Shown here one piece after another: positions 53,012 through 62,915 of a stretch of DNA of 64,000 nucleotides. The first letter of the stretch is position 1, and each line of letters begins with the position of its first letter. The notes below the pieces were generated by a model. It saw only the letters and a list, made by a program, of their open reading frames with translations. It had not been told where the DNA came from and made no database searches. Source of the DNA: Lentibacillus halodurans (GTDB lineage Bacteria; Bacillota; Bacilli; Bacillales; Amphibacillaceae); the NCBI RefSeq assembly GCF_900112045.1, contig NZ_FOJW01000006.1, forward strand, positions 1 to 64,000. The letters are read 5' to 3'. The translations under genes were made by a program, and so were the position numbers.

Positions 53012-53784
53012 TGACCGAAGCAATTGTAAGTTATCAGGATGTGCATAAATCTTTTGGAGATACAGAAGTGCTGACAGGTATTGATCTTGATATTAAACCG
53101 GCAGAAAAGGTGGCTGTCATTGGGCCAAGCGGATCCGGAAAAACAACCATCATCCGCATGCTGATGACACTCGAGCAGCCGACATCGGGAAGTATTATTG
53201 TCGATGGCAAGAATTTATGGCATATGGAGAAAAACGGTGAGCTTGTACCTGCCAATGAAAAACATTTAAGGCAGGTACGCGGGGATATCGGAATGGTTTT
53301 CCAGCACTTTAATCTTTTCCCGCACATGACAATTCTCGAGAACTGTATGTCAGCACCGGTTCACGTGCAAAAAGTGGATAAAAAAGAGGCAAAGCAGCTT
53401 TCCATTGAAATGTTGGAGAAAGTAGGGCTTGGTGATAAACTGGATAATTACCCGAGTCAGCTATCTGGCGGGCAGAAGCAGCGTGTTGCCATGGCTCGTG
53501 CACTGGTGATGCGACCGAAAGTCATGTTATTTGATGAGGTAACATCAGCACTTGACCCTGAACTGGTCGGAGAAGTACTGGAAGTTATCCGTGACATTGC
53601 AAAAGAAGGTGAAATGGCAATGGTCCTAGTTACCCACGAGATGGAATTTGCCCGCGATATCGCCGATCGTGTTCTCTTTCTTGATGACGGTGTTATCGCT
53701 GAAGAAGGACCGCCATCTGATGTATTGGAAAACCCGACAAATGAGCGGCTGCAAAGTTTCCTGCACCGTTTCAGGTCATCATAA
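53011..53784 (+). CDS. ehuA: ectoine ABC transporter ATPase EhuA
   Basis: 257 residues: Walker [12 protein letters not shown] loop [12 protein letters not shown], signature [15 protein letters not shown], Walker [15 protein letters not shown] loop VTHEMEF. Amino-acid-type (polar amino acid, PAAT) ABC ATPase. AAGGAAGGAG precedes the ATG. It powers ectoine/hydroxyectoine uptake for osmoprotection and as a nutrient. Closed by a T-tailed hairpin at 53790-53827. Confidence 0.92.
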   Translation: MTEAIVSYQDVHKSFGDTEVLTGIDLDIKPAEKVAVIGPSGSGKTTIIRMLMTLEQPTSGSIIVDGKNLWHMEKNGELVPANEKHLRQVRGDIGMVFQHFNLFPHMTILENCMSAPVHVQKVDKKEAKQLSIEMLEKVGLGDKLDNYPSQLSGGQKQRVAMARALVMRPKVMLFDEVTSALDPELVGEVLEVIRDIAKEGEMAMVLVTHEMEFARDIADRVLFLDDGVIAEEGPPSDVLENPTNERLQSFLHRFRSS

Positions 53785-53789
53785 ACATC

Positions 53790-53827
53790 AAAAAGCTGAC
53801 CGTCGTATAAGTGGTGGTCAGCTTTTT
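53790..53827 (+). terminator. terminator of the ehu operon
   Basis: AAAAAGCTGACC pairs with GGTCAGCTTTTT; symmetric, so also useful for murB on the minus strand. Confidence 0.85.
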
Positions 53828-53843
53828 AATGAAAACTTTCTTT

Positions 53844-54773
53844 TTATTTTATTGGATCTTCCCCAATAATTTTCACTTCGCGTTCGAGGGTGACCCCGAA
53901 TTTTTCCTTGACAGTATCCTGGACAAAATGAATCAAATGAATGTACTCCGTCGCTGATGCACCATCCAGATTAATAATAAAACCGGCATGCTTTAAAGAT
54001 ACCTGTGCGCCGCCAATTTGTTTCCCCTGCAATTTACTATCCTGAATCAGTTTTCCGGCAAAGTAGCCAGGCGGACGTTTGAATACACTTCCGCATGACG
54101 GGTATTCAAGCGGCTGCTTGGATTCACGTTTGAACGTCAAGTCGTCCATCACTGCTTTAATATCCTCATATTTGCCATCTTCCATCGAAAACGTTGCTTC
54201 CAGTACAATATATCCTTTTTCCGGAATATTACTGGAGCGATATTCCAGATCAAGATCATCAGCGGATAATTTAAGCAGATTACCTTCCGCATCAACGACA
54301 ACCGCACTTTCCAGAACATCCTTAATCTCACCGCCATATGCACCGGCATTCATGAACAGCGCCCCGCCAACTGAGCCGGGAATCCCACATGCAAATTCAA
54401 GTCCTGTTAATGAATGAGACAAGGCATATTGGGATGCATCAATAATCCGTGCGCCGCTTTGTGCTACAATTTGCATACCCTCCCGGTGAATGCTCGCCAA
54501 ACGCCCCAGGTTCAACACAATGCCACGGATACCGCCATCTTTCACGATCAGATTGGACCCATTGCCGAGTAAGGTAAATGGAATATGTTCTCTTATTGAA
54601 AGCTCAACGATAGCCTGCACTTGTTCATACGTTTCCGGTGTCACATAAAAATCTGCTTTTCCACCCAAACGTGTATACGTATGATTTTGCAAATATTCAT
54701 CAACCATTACATTCTCAGAAGGTGTTATGTCTATCAGTTGTTCATACGTATGGTGATCTTGTACCACATACAT
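53844..54773 (-). CDS. murB: UDP-N-acetylenolpyruvoylglucosamine reductase MurB
   Basis: 309 residues. FAD-binding domain with YTRLGGKADFYVTPET, LLGNGSNLIVKDGGIRGIVLNL, GIPGSVGGALFMNAGAYGGEI and a C-terminal domain with SCGSVFKRPPGYFAGKLIQDSKLQGKQIGGAQVSLKHAGFIINL, which contains the catalytic Ser/Arg region. It makes UDP-MurNAc for peptidoglycan. ATG 54773 overlaps the stop of the upstream hydrolase by one base (TGATG) with AAAGGA upstream. It is not in a dcw cluster. Confidence 0.93.
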   Translation of the reverse strand: MYVVQDHHTYEQLIDITPSENVMVDEYLQNHTYTRLGGKADFYVTPETYEQVQAIVELSIREHIPFTLLGNGSNLIVKDGGIRGIVLNLGRLASIHREGMQIVAQSGARIIDASQYALSHSLTGLEFACGIPGSVGGALFMNAGAYGGEIKDVLESAVVVDAEGNLLKLSADDLDLEYRSSNIPEKGYIVLEATFSMEDGKYEDIKAVMDDLTFKRESKQPLEYPSCGSVFKRPPGYFAGKLIQDSKLQGKQIGGAQVSLKHAGFIINLDGASATEYIHLIHFVQDTVKEKFGVTLEREVKIIGEDPIK

Positions 54774-55609
54774 CAATCCTTTGCTGTTCTTTCTGCTTTC
54801 CACTGAAGAAAGGAATAAATCATTTTATCAACCCGGGCATCTTCATGTAACTCACTATGTCCGAGTGTACCGTCGTCTATCATTTTATAGGTTAATTGTG
54901 TTTCATCTACAATCTTTCGTATCATCTCGACGCTTTCCGGCATTGCAACAGAATCCCCTGTACTGCCGATGCTTAAAACATCCAATTGTTCCGGTACAGC
55001 ATCTTTATTCAGGCGGAGCGTCTTCAGTGCAAGTGACGAAGGCTTCAGGTTCTCCGCTGCGGGGTCATGGTGAATCTGGAAATAGGGCTCACTATATATA
55101 CCGTCAAATGGACTGCCAATTGCCACCAATTTATTGACGCTTGGGTAGACCGTATAATCCTGGTGATTTTCAATATAATTCATGGATACCAGTCCACCCA
55201 TAGAATGGCCTACTAAATTAACTGTATTGATTTGATATGTTTTCTTCATATGTGCCAGTAAGTTTGCCAGCCACCCGGATGTATCCCGAACGCTTGCACG
55301 ATTATTTTCAAATATAACCTGAACAAACATCGTCTCCGTAAAATGTCCATTATTCAATTGATAGACATTCAATTTACCTGCCGGCGAAACCTTATAAATT
55401 AAGGCTGTCTGACCCCATCCATATATATTCTCGAACCGGTCCAGCATATTCCCAAACGAGTGGTGTGTTCCTTTATAACCATGAACAAATACGGTCGGAT
55501 TTTTAATGTTTTTTTCTGATTTTATCCTTTCCGGCGTATAAAACCAATTAATAATAGCGATTGTGAACATACATAACAGCATTGTACTGATAATATGTTT
55601 CTTTTGCAT
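54773..55609 (-). CDS. DUF915 alpha/beta hydrolase, secreted or membrane-anchored
   Basis: 278 residues. N-terminal hydrophobic signal/anchor (about 5-23), then PTVFVHGYKGTHHSFGNMLDRFE (oxyanion hole), nucleophile elbow NLVGHSMGGLVSMNYI, and a late GHSELHEDARVDKMIYSFL with the catalytic His. This is the DUF915 lipase-like family of cell-surface hydrolases. The substrate is unknown. Its stop overlaps the murB start (TGATG), so it is translationally linked to MurB. GTGGGG precedes the ATG. Confidence 0.85.
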   Translation of the reverse strand: MQKKHIISTMLLCMFTIAIINWFYTPERIKSEKNIKNPTVFVHGYKGTHHSFGNMLDRFENIYGWGQTALIYKVSPAGKLNVYQLNNGHFTETMFVQVIFENNRASVRDTSGWLANLLAHMKKTYQINTVNLVGHSMGGLVSMNYIENHQDYTVYPSVNKLVAIGSPFDGIYSEPYFQIHHDPAAENLKPSSLALKTLRLNKDAVPEQLDVLSIGSTGDSVAMPESVEMIRKIVDETQLTYKMIDDGTLGHSELHEDARVDKMIYSFLQWKAERTAKD

Positions 55610-55627
55610 AAATCTACCCCACTGACT

Positions 55628-56008
55628 CTATTGTTCTTTTGGCAATGTTTTTTGTTTCAGAATAAACCATGTAAAATAAGCGCCGACCGCAGCCAGCAGT
55701 ATTTTTACAACCGGAAAAGGAACGATAAAAAGAATGGTATAACTCATGGCCAGACATAATACGGATACACCCATCACTTTAGCCTTTAACGGTATTCCCT
55801 TCCCATCCCGGTAATTTTGAATATAAGAACCAAAATATTTATTCGTAATCAGCCAGTGGTATAATTTTTCCGAACTTCTGACATAGCAGGCCGCTGCCAG
55901 CAATAATAGAGGTGTTGTAGGCAGAAGCGGCAGAATGATTCCCAATATACCCACCCCTAATGAGATGGACCCTGCTAAAATTAATAAAATCTTTTTAATC
56001 TGTTGCAT
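55628..56008 (-). CDS. DUF454 (YbaN-like) membrane protein
   Basis: About 126 residues with four membrane helices. The hallmark LGVGILGIILPLLPTTPLLLLAAACYVRSSEKLYHWL and NYRDGKGIPLKAKV define DUF454. Function unknown. ATG 56008 follows GCTGGTG; an in-frame ATG at 56035 lacks a ribosome site. Spaced 18 bases from the DUF915 gene, so probably cotranscribed with it and murB. Confidence 0.8.
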   Translation of the reverse strand: MQQIKKILLILAGSISLGVGILGIILPLLPTTPLLLLAAACYVRSSEKLYHWLITNKYFGSYIQNYRDGKGIPLKAKVMGVSVLCLAMSYTILFIVPFPVVKILLAAVGAYFTWFILKQKTLPKEQ

Positions 56009-56233
56009 CGTCAACACCAGCTGTGAAGGTTTCATTAAAAAATGCTATCATGATTTATTATATCACCTAACAGCGAATTATGCCTTATGGTTTATGGAAT
56101 TTATATGACATTTTCGCCGTTTGTTCAAAAAATTAAAGATAGAATCTCTAATCATCAAAGTGGTCCTACTCCGCTATTTGTCAAATGAGCTGATCCGGAC
56201 ATTTATTTGCGGGTTAAATTTTCTCATCTATTG

Positions 56234-56262
56234 TTGACTTTTCATTCATGTCTTATTAGAAT
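56234..56262 (+). promoter_or_regulatory. his operon promoter
   Basis: TTGACT (56234-56239) and TAGAAT (56257-56262) with a 17-base spacer. Confidence 0.7.
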
Positions 56263-56264
56263 AT

Positions 56265-56280
56265 TAATTAACTTTAATTA
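56265..56280 (+). promoter_or_regulatory. possible operator of the his operon
   Basis: TAATTAA-CT-TTAATTA, a 7-bp inverted repeat right after the -10 box and around the predicted start point. It could bind a histidine-responsive repressor (TrpR-like HisR/YerC of Bacillales is a candidate). No T-box-like sequence occurs in this leader. Confidence 0.45.
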
Positions 56281-56327
56281 GATAAAGCAATAAAGTAATA
56301 AAGTGTTTTAGTGAATGGGGTTTTGAC

Positions 56328-57569
56328 ATGCAACCGTTTTTTCACGTTATCGGAAATGACCTGAGCCAATTCGATTTCCAGCTGCAAAACAGTCTGACTG
56401 CAACTATCAAAAATCGCTTTTACACCTATGGATACCAGGAAACAAAAACAAGCACATTCCAGGATTATGACTTGTACTCCTCCATCATCGGGACAGTTCA
56501 TAAACAGGATATGATCAAAACCATCGATCCTTCAGGTGATGTAATCGTGCTGCGCCCCGATGTGACGATCCCGATTACACGGAAGATGGTATCCGAAGAA
56601 GAAAGCTGCCGCAGACTTTTTTATGTGCAGGAGGTTTTCCGACAGCCCGGTGATGAAAATCATCATAAAGAATTTACCCAGGCTGGCGTCGAGTGTTTTG
56701 GTGAAGATACACCAGAAAATGATGCAGAAATGATCGCCATGGCGGTTCATATATTGAAAGATTTGAAGTTCAGCCAATTTAAGATCGAAGTCAGTCATGC
56801 AGGTTTTTTCAAGGAGCTGATCGATGAATTGCCCCTATCAGGCGAGGAATCGGAACAACTGCAAAAACTGATCAAGTCGAAAAACCTGACGGAGATTGAA
56901 CCTTTTCTCCAAAATCTTTCTGTGGAAAAGCCTGTTGTCAAGGCGGTCAAATCGCTGCCAATGTTATATGGCAGTCCACAGGATGTCATCGAAAATGCTG
57001 CTTCAATCGCTTTGAACGAAAAAATGCAGCAAACAATCGAATATTTGAAGCAAGTTTATAAAGTTCTGACAGCCTATGGCGTGGAAAATGCGATTGTTTT
57101 TGATCTCGGGCTAATCAATCATATGAACTACTATTCAGGCGTTATTTTTCAAGGGTATGTAGCCAGTTACAGCAAACCTGTATTGATGGGCGGAAGATAC
57201 AATGACCTTGCAACGCAATTCGGACAGTCATTGCCAGCGATTGGTTTTGGCTGTGTGATTGATTATTTGCTGGATGCCGGAATTGCAGCCGGCCATCTGA
57301 CACAAACGGATACACTTGCTGAACTGGTCATGTATTACGAACAAAGCCAAATTAACAGTGCCCTATCAGCCGCAAACAGACTTCGGGACGCAGGGTATCA
57401 GGTGATGACACTGAATTTTGAAGATAGCAGAAACAATAGTATTCCAAGTATATTCACCGTTCATTTTGAAAAGGAACGTTCACTGCTCTTCCATCAGCAA
57501 CAGCAAATGGAATTTCAGGACATCGATGAACTGGAAAATCTGCTGAAAACGGAAATGAGGGACAATTGA
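56328..57569 (+). CDS. hisZ: ATP phosphoribosyltransferase regulatory subunit HisZ
   Basis: 413 residues, a class II aaRS-like paralogue of HisRS. Motif 2 region QDMIKTIDPSGDVIVLRPDVTIPITR and FYVQEVFRQ, motif 3-like GGRYNDLATQFGQSLPAIGFG. It has lost the ATP/tRNA role and activates the short HisG. It comes first in the operon and is followed directly by short-form hisG, as expected for a HisZ-dependent system. Confidence 0.93.
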   Translation: MQPFFHVIGNDLSQFDFQLQNSLTATIKNRFYTYGYQETKTSTFQDYDLYSSIIGTVHKQDMIKTIDPSGDVIVLRPDVTIPITRKMVSEEESCRRLFYVQEVFRQPGDENHHKEFTQAGVECFGEDTPENDAEMIAMAVHILKDLKFSQFKIEVSHAGFFKELIDELPLSGEESEQLQKLIKSKNLTEIEPFLQNLSVEKPVVKAVKSLPMLYGSPQDVIENAASIALNEKMQQTIEYLKQVYKVLTAYGVENAIVFDLGLINHMNYYSGVIFQGYVASYSKPVLMGGRYNDLATQFGQSLPAIGFGCVIDYLLDAGIAAGHLTQTDTLAELVMYYEQSQINSALSAANRLRDAGYQVMTLNFEDSRNNSIPSIFTVHFEKERSLLFHQQQQMEFQDIDELENLLKTEMRDN

Positions 57570-58196
57570 ATGGAATTTATTACGTTAGCACTGGCAAAAG
57601 GCCGGACAGCTAAGGAATCTATCAATCTATTGGCAAAAACAGGGATTTATTTTGCCGATGTCAGCAATGATTCGAGAAAACTTGTCTTCCATGATTCAGT
57701 AAACAAGGTCAAATTGATCTTTGTAAAAGCGGTTGATGTGCCTACTTATGTGGAAAAAGGAGCAGCGGATCTGGGCATCGTCGGCAAAGATAACATTATG
57801 GAAGCCCGGGCAGACGTTTATGAAATACTTGACCTCAAACTAGGGCAATGCAAATTTGCTGTAGCGGGGTTTAATGGTGATCCATTGACCAAAAAGAAGG
57901 TGCTGAAGGTTGCTTCCAAATATCCGACCGTTGCAAAAAATCATTTCAATCAGAAAGGAATCCCGATTGATACCATAAAGTTGAATGGATCAGTTGAACT
58001 TGCGCCAATCATTGGTCTGGCTGATGTGATTGTAGACATCGTGGAGTCAGGGAACACCATACGAGAAAACGGACTGTCCATCCTCGAAGAATTGGACTCC
58101 ATCAGCACAAGGTTGATCGTCAATAAAGCAAGTTTCACCACGAAGTCCGAGCGTGTTCATGCACTTATTCATACCTTACAAACCGGTTTGGAGTGA
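57570..58196 (+). CDS. hisG: ATP phosphoribosyltransferase, short form
   Basis: 208 residues, lacking the C-terminal regulatory domain, so HisZ-dependent. Motifs: ALAKGRTAKESINLLAKTG, GIVGKDNIME, and the PRPP-binding ADVIVDIVESGNTIRENGL. First step of histidine synthesis: ATP plus PRPP to phosphoribosyl-ATP. The ATG abuts the hisZ stop with GAGGGA upstream. Confidence 0.95.
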   Translation: MEFITLALAKGRTAKESINLLAKTGIYFADVSNDSRKLVFHDSVNKVKLIFVKAVDVPTYVEKGAADLGIVGKDNIMEARADVYEILDLKLGQCKFAVAGFNGDPLTKKKVLKVASKYPTVAKNHFNQKGIPIDTIKLNGSVELAPIIGLADVIVDIVESGNTIRENGLSILEELDSISTRLIVNKASFTTKSERVHALIHTLQTGLE

Positions 58197-58201
58197 CAAA
58201 A

Positions 58202-59482
58202 ATGAAGCGATTGACAGTCCAGCAATTTTTACAGGAAAAACAAAATACGGAGCAAACTGATAGCAGGAGCCTGGATGAATCAGTCCTAAACATTATATCC
58301 GGCGTTAAAAAAGAAGGTGACAGCGCACTGGTTCACTTTACCGAGAAGTTTGACGGGATCAGACTTAATCAAATTGCTGTTTCAGAAAATGAATTTCTGG
58401 AGGCAGAAAAAGCGGTCGGCAGCCAGTTTAACGCTGCACTCCAAAAAGCCCGTCAAAACATTACCGCCTTTCATGCCGGGCAGAAGGAACAATCCTGGTT
58501 CATCAATCAAATGGGTGGTATCACACTCGGTCAGAAAGTTACGCCGATTGAACGAGTCGGTGTCTACATTCCTGGCGGGAAAGCTTCCTATCCTTCTTCA
58601 GTGATGATGAATGTCATCCCTGCACAATTGGCGGGTGTGAAAGAGATTGTTTTAACAACTCCACCGCAGCCCGATGGGAAAATCAGTCCGTATGTATTGG
58701 CTGCTGCAAAGGAAGCTGGCGTTGATAAGGTTTATAAAGTCGGTGGTGCCCAGGCAATTGCTGCACTCGCTTATGGCACCGAAACGATCAGCAGGGTCTT
58801 CAAAATTGTCGGCCCCGGTAATGCTTATGTTGCCCGTGCCAAAAAGTGGGTATATGGTGATGTCGCCATTGATATGATTGCGGGTCCCAGCGAAATTTGT
58901 ATCATTGCCGACGAAACGGCAGAACCCTATTTTGTAGCGGCAGATCTATTATCCCAGGCAGAACACGATGAACAGGCACGTCCCTTGCTCATCACAACGA
59001 GCCGGCATATCGCTGAAACCGTTCAGAACGACATTTCCAATCAAATCGATCAGCTTGAACGAAAAACGATTGCCCGCCAATCATTGGAGCAAAACGGCCG
59101 CATCATATTGGCTGATACACTCCCTGAGGCATTCGATACTGCCAACACGATTGCTCCGGAGCATTTGCAGCTGATGATTCGGGATCCATTTGAAAATTTG
59201 CCGAACATCACAAACGCAGGAGCGATATTTCTTGGGAATTATTCGCCAGAGCCGCTTGGTGATTATCTGGCCGGACCGAATCATACATTGCCGACCGGCG
59301 GGACAGCAACTTTTTCGTCACCGCTGGGAGTATATGATTTTGTCAAAAAATCCAGTGTCATTCATTATCCGAATGATGCCCTGAATCATGTTTCCGAGGA
59401 TATTATATCACTTGCCAATGCAGAAGGACTCACGGCACACGCCAATTCAATTCAAATCAGAAAGGATGAAGACGATGCGTAA
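58202..59482 (+). CDS. hisD: histidinol dehydrogenase
   Basis: 426 residues: GVYIPGGKASYPSSVMMNVIPAQ, GPGNAYVARAKKWVYGDVAIDMIAGPSEI, the zinc site region LSQAEHDEQARPLLIT, and NHTLPTGGTATFSSPLGVYDFVKKSS. It oxidises histidinol to histidine in two NAD-dependent steps. GGAG lies 8 bases before the ATG at 58202; the 3' end overlaps hisB by 8 bases. Confidence 0.95.
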   Translation: MKRLTVQQFLQEKQNTEQTDSRSLDESVLNIISGVKKEGDSALVHFTEKFDGIRLNQIAVSENEFLEAEKAVGSQFNAALQKARQNITAFHAGQKEQSWFINQMGGITLGQKVTPIERVGVYIPGGKASYPSSVMMNVIPAQLAGVKEIVLTTPPQPDGKISPYVLAAAKEAGVDKVYKVGGAQAIAALAYGTETISRVFKIVGPGNAYVARAKKWVYGDVAIDMIAGPSEICIIADETAEPYFVAADLLSQAEHDEQARPLLITTSRHIAETVQNDISNQIDQLERKTIARQSLEQNGRIILADTLPEAFDTANTIAPEHLQLMIRDPFENLPNITNAGAIFLGNYSPEPLGDYLAGPNHTLPTGGTATFSSPLGVYDFVKKSSVIHYPNDALNHVSEDIISLANAEGLTAHANSIQIRKDEDDA

Positions 59483-60059
59483 AGCTACGATAAACCGGAA
59501 GACTACCGAAACAGCCATTACAGCAAATTTCAGTCTGGATGGCCAAGGGAACGCACAAGTTGATACAGGCATTGGTTTTTTCGATCACATGCTGACAGTG
59601 ATGACCAAATACGGGCTAATTGATCTGACGCTCAGCTGTGACGGCGATCTTGAGGTTGATCAGCATCATTCAGTAGAGGATACAGGGATCGTTCTCGGGC
59701 AGGCATTCAAGGAAGCACTTGGTGATAAATCCGGAATAACCCGTTATGCGTCCGTGACAACACCGATGGATGAGGCGCTTTCATTTATTTCAGTGGATAT
59801 CAGCGGACGGCCGTATCTCGTCTATCATGTCGATGGACTGAAAGATAAAGTCGGGACATTTGATACAGAGCTTGCTGCGGAATTTTTCCGTGGCTTTATC
59901 AATCATGCCGGTGTTACATTGCATATTAATCTGGCTTATGGATCCAACAGCCACCACATCATCGAATCGATTTTTAAAGGATTCGGACGCGCTCTCGGTC
60001 ATGCTGCCTCTCTGAACGATAGAATCGACGGAATCCCATCGACAAAGGGATCACTATAA
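59475..60059 (+). CDS. hisB: imidazoleglycerol-phosphate dehydratase
   Basis: 194 residues, monofunctional HisB. Metal-binding repeats GIGFFDHMLTVMTKYG, DGDLEVDQHHSVEDTGIVLGQAF and GVTLHINLAYGSNSHHIIESIFKGFGRAL with His clusters. Dehydrates IGP to imidazole acetol phosphate. ATG 59475 has AAAGGA 8 bases upstream and overlaps hisD. A 134-base gap follows before hisH. Confidence 0.95.
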   Translation: MRKATINRKTTETAITANFSLDGQGNAQVDTGIGFFDHMLTVMTKYGLIDLTLSCDGDLEVDQHHSVEDTGIVLGQAFKEALGDKSGITRYASVTTPMDEALSFISVDISGRPYLVYHVDGLKDKVGTFDTELAAEFFRGFINHAGVTLHINLAYGSNSHHIIESIFKGFGRALGHAASLNDRIDGIPSTKGSL

Positions 60060-60193
60060 GAGTAGTGCGGACTCGGCCTCTTTTATTCCGGAGCATTAAA
60101 AGCCGAAGCGGGAGAAATCGGTACGTTAGCCATTTTAATTGAAGCTTTATCATGACATTTATACTGCTTACATTTCAGAAAAGGAGGCATCAC

Positions 60194-60799
60194 ATGATTG
60201 CTATAATCGACTACGGTGCAGGTAACATCAAAAGCCTGCAGTTTGCTTTAACAAAAATTGGCCTGGATGCTCAGTTGACCACAGACCCGGACATTATCAG
60301 ACAGAGCACGGGCATGATCCTTCCTGGCGTTGGTGCGTTTCGTGATGCTATGAATACCTTAACCGAATTCGACCTGCCAGAAGTGCTTCGTCAAGAAACA
60401 TCGAAAGGGAAGCCACTGCTGGGTATCTGCCTCGGTATGCAGCTTTTGTACGATAAAAGTTATGAAGACGGCGAATCTGATGGCCTCGAATTGCTGCGTG
60501 GTGAAGTCAGCCGGATTGATCATTCGGTCAAAGTGCCGCATATGGGCTGGAACACCCTGACCCATCACAACGAAGACAGTCTGCTGAACAATATTGCGGA
60601 TAACGCATACGTGTATTTCGTTCATTCTTATGCTGTCAGTTCCTATATTCCGGATGATCTGATCAGCAGCACCCAATATGCTGGAACGGTTCCGGCAATT
60701 GTCCGGAAAGATAATCTGATGGGCATGCAATTTCATCCTGAAAAAAGCGGTGCTGTCGGAATACAACTACTGCAAAATTTTGGAGCGATGCTATCATGA
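60194..60799 (+). CDS. hisH: imidazole glycerol phosphate synthase, glutaminase subunit
   Basis: 201 residues, class I amidotransferase: IIDYGAGNIKSLQFAL, nucleophile in LLGICLGMQLLY, His/Glu in MQFHPEKSG. It supplies ammonia to HisF. AAAAGGAGG lies 7 bases before the ATG. Separated from hisB by 134 bases, which contain a weak hairpin (AAGAG...CTCTT) but no clear promoter. Overlaps hisA by 4 bases (ATGA). Confidence 0.94.
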   Translation: MIAIIDYGAGNIKSLQFALTKIGLDAQLTTDPDIIRQSTGMILPGVGAFRDAMNTLTEFDLPEVLRQETSKGKPLLGICLGMQLLYDKSYEDGESDGLELLRGEVSRIDHSVKVPHMGWNTLTHHNEDSLLNNIADNAYVYFVHSYAVSSYIPDDLISSTQYAGTVPAIVRKDNLMGMQFHPEKSGAVGIQLLQNFGAMLS

Positions 60800-61506
60800 T
60801 CCTTTTTCCTGCCATAGACATCAGGGATGGTAAATGTGTCCGCCTGATACAAGGGGACTACAACAACGAAAAAATATACAATGATTCCCCTGCTGCTGTA
60901 GCTCAGCAGTGGGAGAAATGCCGTGCTGCGTTTTTGCATATCGTTGATCTGGATGGAGCAAAAGATGGTATCTCAGTCAATATGGAGACAATCCGTGACA
61001 TCACTTCTTCCACTAATATTCCTGTTCAGGTTGGCGGTGGCATACGCTCGATGGAGAGAATCAGCACATACTTAGCGGCCGGGGCTGCGCGTGTCATCAT
61101 TGGAACTGCCGCCATCAATGACAAAGCTTTTTTGAAGCAAGCGATCAATACGTACGGTGATCAAGTTGCAGTATCAATTGATGCACGAAACGGTTACGCT
61201 GCTGTTGACGGCTGGACAGCAACGAGTGATGTGAAAGCGGCAGACCTTGTAAAAGAACTCGAAACAATTGGCGTATCGACCATCATTTATACCGATATTT
61301 TAAAAGATGGCATGCTCAAAGGACCAAATTTTCAGGAACTTGAAATAGTCAATCAGCTCACCTCCATCAAGGTGATCGCTTCTGGCGGTGTATCTTCCAA
61401 AGAGGATGTCCGTCGGCTCAGAAATATGAATCTTTATGGCGCCATTATTGGTAAAGCTCTGTATGATGGCACCATATCGTTTCAAACATTACGGGGGGAA
61501 TACTGA
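60796..61506 (+). CDS. hisA: phosphoribosylformimino-5-aminoimidazole carboxamide ribotide isomerase
   Basis: 236 residues, TIM barrel with two phosphate-binding halves: IDIRDGKCVRLIQGDY with catalytic Asp (about 8), VQVGGGIRSMERI, IYTDILKDGMLKGPN with second Asp (about 130), and IASGGVSSKEDV. Amadori rearrangement of ProFAR to PRFAR. Starts with ATGA overlap to hisH; stop immediately followed by hisF. Confidence 0.95.
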   Translation: MILFPAIDIRDGKCVRLIQGDYNNEKIYNDSPAAVAQQWEKCRAAFLHIVDLDGAKDGISVNMETIRDITSSTNIPVQVGGGIRSMERISTYLAAGAARVIIGTAAINDKAFLKQAINTYGDQVAVSIDARNGYAAVDGWTATSDVKAADLVKELETIGVSTIIYTDILKDGMLKGPNFQELEIVNQLTSIKVIASGGVSSKEDVRRLRNMNLYGAIIGKALYDGTISFQTLRGEY

Positions 61507-62265
61507 ATGCTGGCAAAACGAATTATCCCATGTATGGATGTTGATAAGGGGCGGGTCGTCAAGGGCCATAAGTTCCGGAACATTCGTGATGTTGCTGATC
61601 CGGTCGAGCTCGCCAAACGGTACAATGAAGAAGGTGCGGATGAACTGGTGTTTTATGATATTACAGCTTCACATGAAAATCGGCCGATATTCCTGGATAT
61701 CGTGGAGAAAACAGCGGCGGAAATAGATATCCCATTCACGGTTGGCGGTGGTATCCGTAGCATCCGGGATATCCATCAGATACTAAGGGCTGGTGCAGAC
61801 AAAGTTTCCATCAATAGTGCTGCCGTTCAGAATCCTGCATTAATCAGCGAATCAGCTATAAAATTCGGCAGCCAATGTATCGTATTATCGATTGATGCCA
61901 AACAGACCGGACCACAGAAGTGGCACGTCTTTATTAAAGGCGGTCGCGAAGATACCAGTTTGGACGCCATTGAGTGGGCCAAACAGGGTGAGCATCTCGG
62001 TGCAGGTGAAATCGTTGTTAACGCGATCGATACGGATGGTGATAAGAACGGCTATCATCTGGAGCTGACCAAGGCAATTGCCGGCAATGTCAACGTCCCT
62101 GTAGTTGCAAGCGGCGGTGCCGGATCAGACAGCCATATTGCTGAAGTGCTGACAAAGGCAGATGCTGATGCCGCGCTGGCAGCTTCAGTCTTTCACTATA
62201 ACAAGATACAAATACCTGAACTGAAAGACTACCTTAACCAAAATGGAATTACCGTCAGGAGGTAA
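61507..62265 (+). CDS. hisF: imidazole glycerol phosphate synthase, cyclase subunit
   Basis: 252 residues, TIM barrel: [18 protein letters not shown] (catalytic Asp), [51 protein letters not shown] (second Asp) and [16 protein letters not shown]. Uses ammonia from HisH to make IGP and AICAR. GGGGGGA before the ATG, which follows the hisA stop directly. Confidence 0.96.
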   Translation: MLAKRIIPCMDVDKGRVVKGHKFRNIRDVADPVELAKRYNEEGADELVFYDITASHENRPIFLDIVEKTAAEIDIPFTVGGGIRSIRDIHQILRAGADKVSINSAAVQNPALISESAIKFGSQCIVLSIDAKQTGPQKWHVFIKGGREDTSLDAIEWAKQGEHLGAGEIVVNAIDTDGDKNGYHLELTKAIAGNVNVPVVASGGAGSDSHIAEVLTKADADAALAASVFHYNKIQIPELKDYLNQNGITVRR

Positions 62266-62270
62266 AACTG

Positions 62271-62915
62271 ATGTATGATGAACTGCGAAAACAACTCACC
62301 TTTGACCAACAAGACTTGATTCCGGCCATTATCCAGGATGCTCATACAAAGGAAGTACTGACACTTGCTTATATGAACAAGGAGGCACTAAACAAGACGC
62401 TCGAAACCGGTGAAACATGGTTTTTCAGCCGAAAACGACAGCAACTCTGGCATAAAGGAGAAGCGTCAGGCAATCGGCAAATGGTCAAAGAAATCCATTA
62501 CGACTGTGACGAAGATGCTCTCTTGGTAAAGGTTAGGCCGCTCGGTCCAGCGTGCCATACTGGAAACAAGTCATGTTTCTATCATACTTTAAAAGACACT
62601 GACGCACCTGAACACGTTGAATTAAACGAACTGGCCGCGATTATCAAACAAGGCCGTAGCGAGGCTAAAGAAGGATCCTATACCACCTATTTGTTCCAGG
62701 AAGGCATCGATAAAATGCTTAAAAAGATCGGAGAGGAAACAAGTGAAGTGATCATCGGGGCCAAAAATAACGATCATGACGAAATGGTGTGGGAAATAGC
62801 CGATTTGACCTATCATACACTCGTTCTGATGGAATTGATGGACGTCTCTATTACGGATATCAAACAAGAACTGGCAAAACGTCATACAAAAAAGACAGGT
62901 GCCGTTGATGAATAA
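62271..62915 (+). CDS. hisIE: bifunctional phosphoribosyl-AMP cyclohydrolase / phosphoribosyl-ATP pyrophosphatase
   Basis: 214 residues. HisI domain (about 1-115): [72 protein letters not shown] with zinc Cys residues. HisE domain (about 120-205): [21 protein letters not shown] and [19 protein letters not shown]. Steps 2 and 3 of the pathway. AGGAGG lies 8 bases before the ATG. Overlaps hisC by 8 bases. Confidence 0.95.
   Translation: MYDELRKQLTFDQQDLIPAIIQDAHTKEVLTLAYMNKEALNKTLETGETWFFSRKRQQLWHKGEASGNRQMVKEIHYDCDEDALLVKVRPLGPACHTGNKSCFYHTLKDTDAPEHVELNELAAIIKQGRSEAKEGSYTTYLFQEGIDKMLKKIGEETSEVIIGAKNNDHDEMVWEIADLTYHTLVLMELMDVSITDIKQELAKRHTKKTGAVDE

Noticed and set aside
60060-60193. Internal promoter before hisH
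   Set aside because: A TTGAAG/TATACT pair has only a 15-base spacer, so the evidence is too weak.
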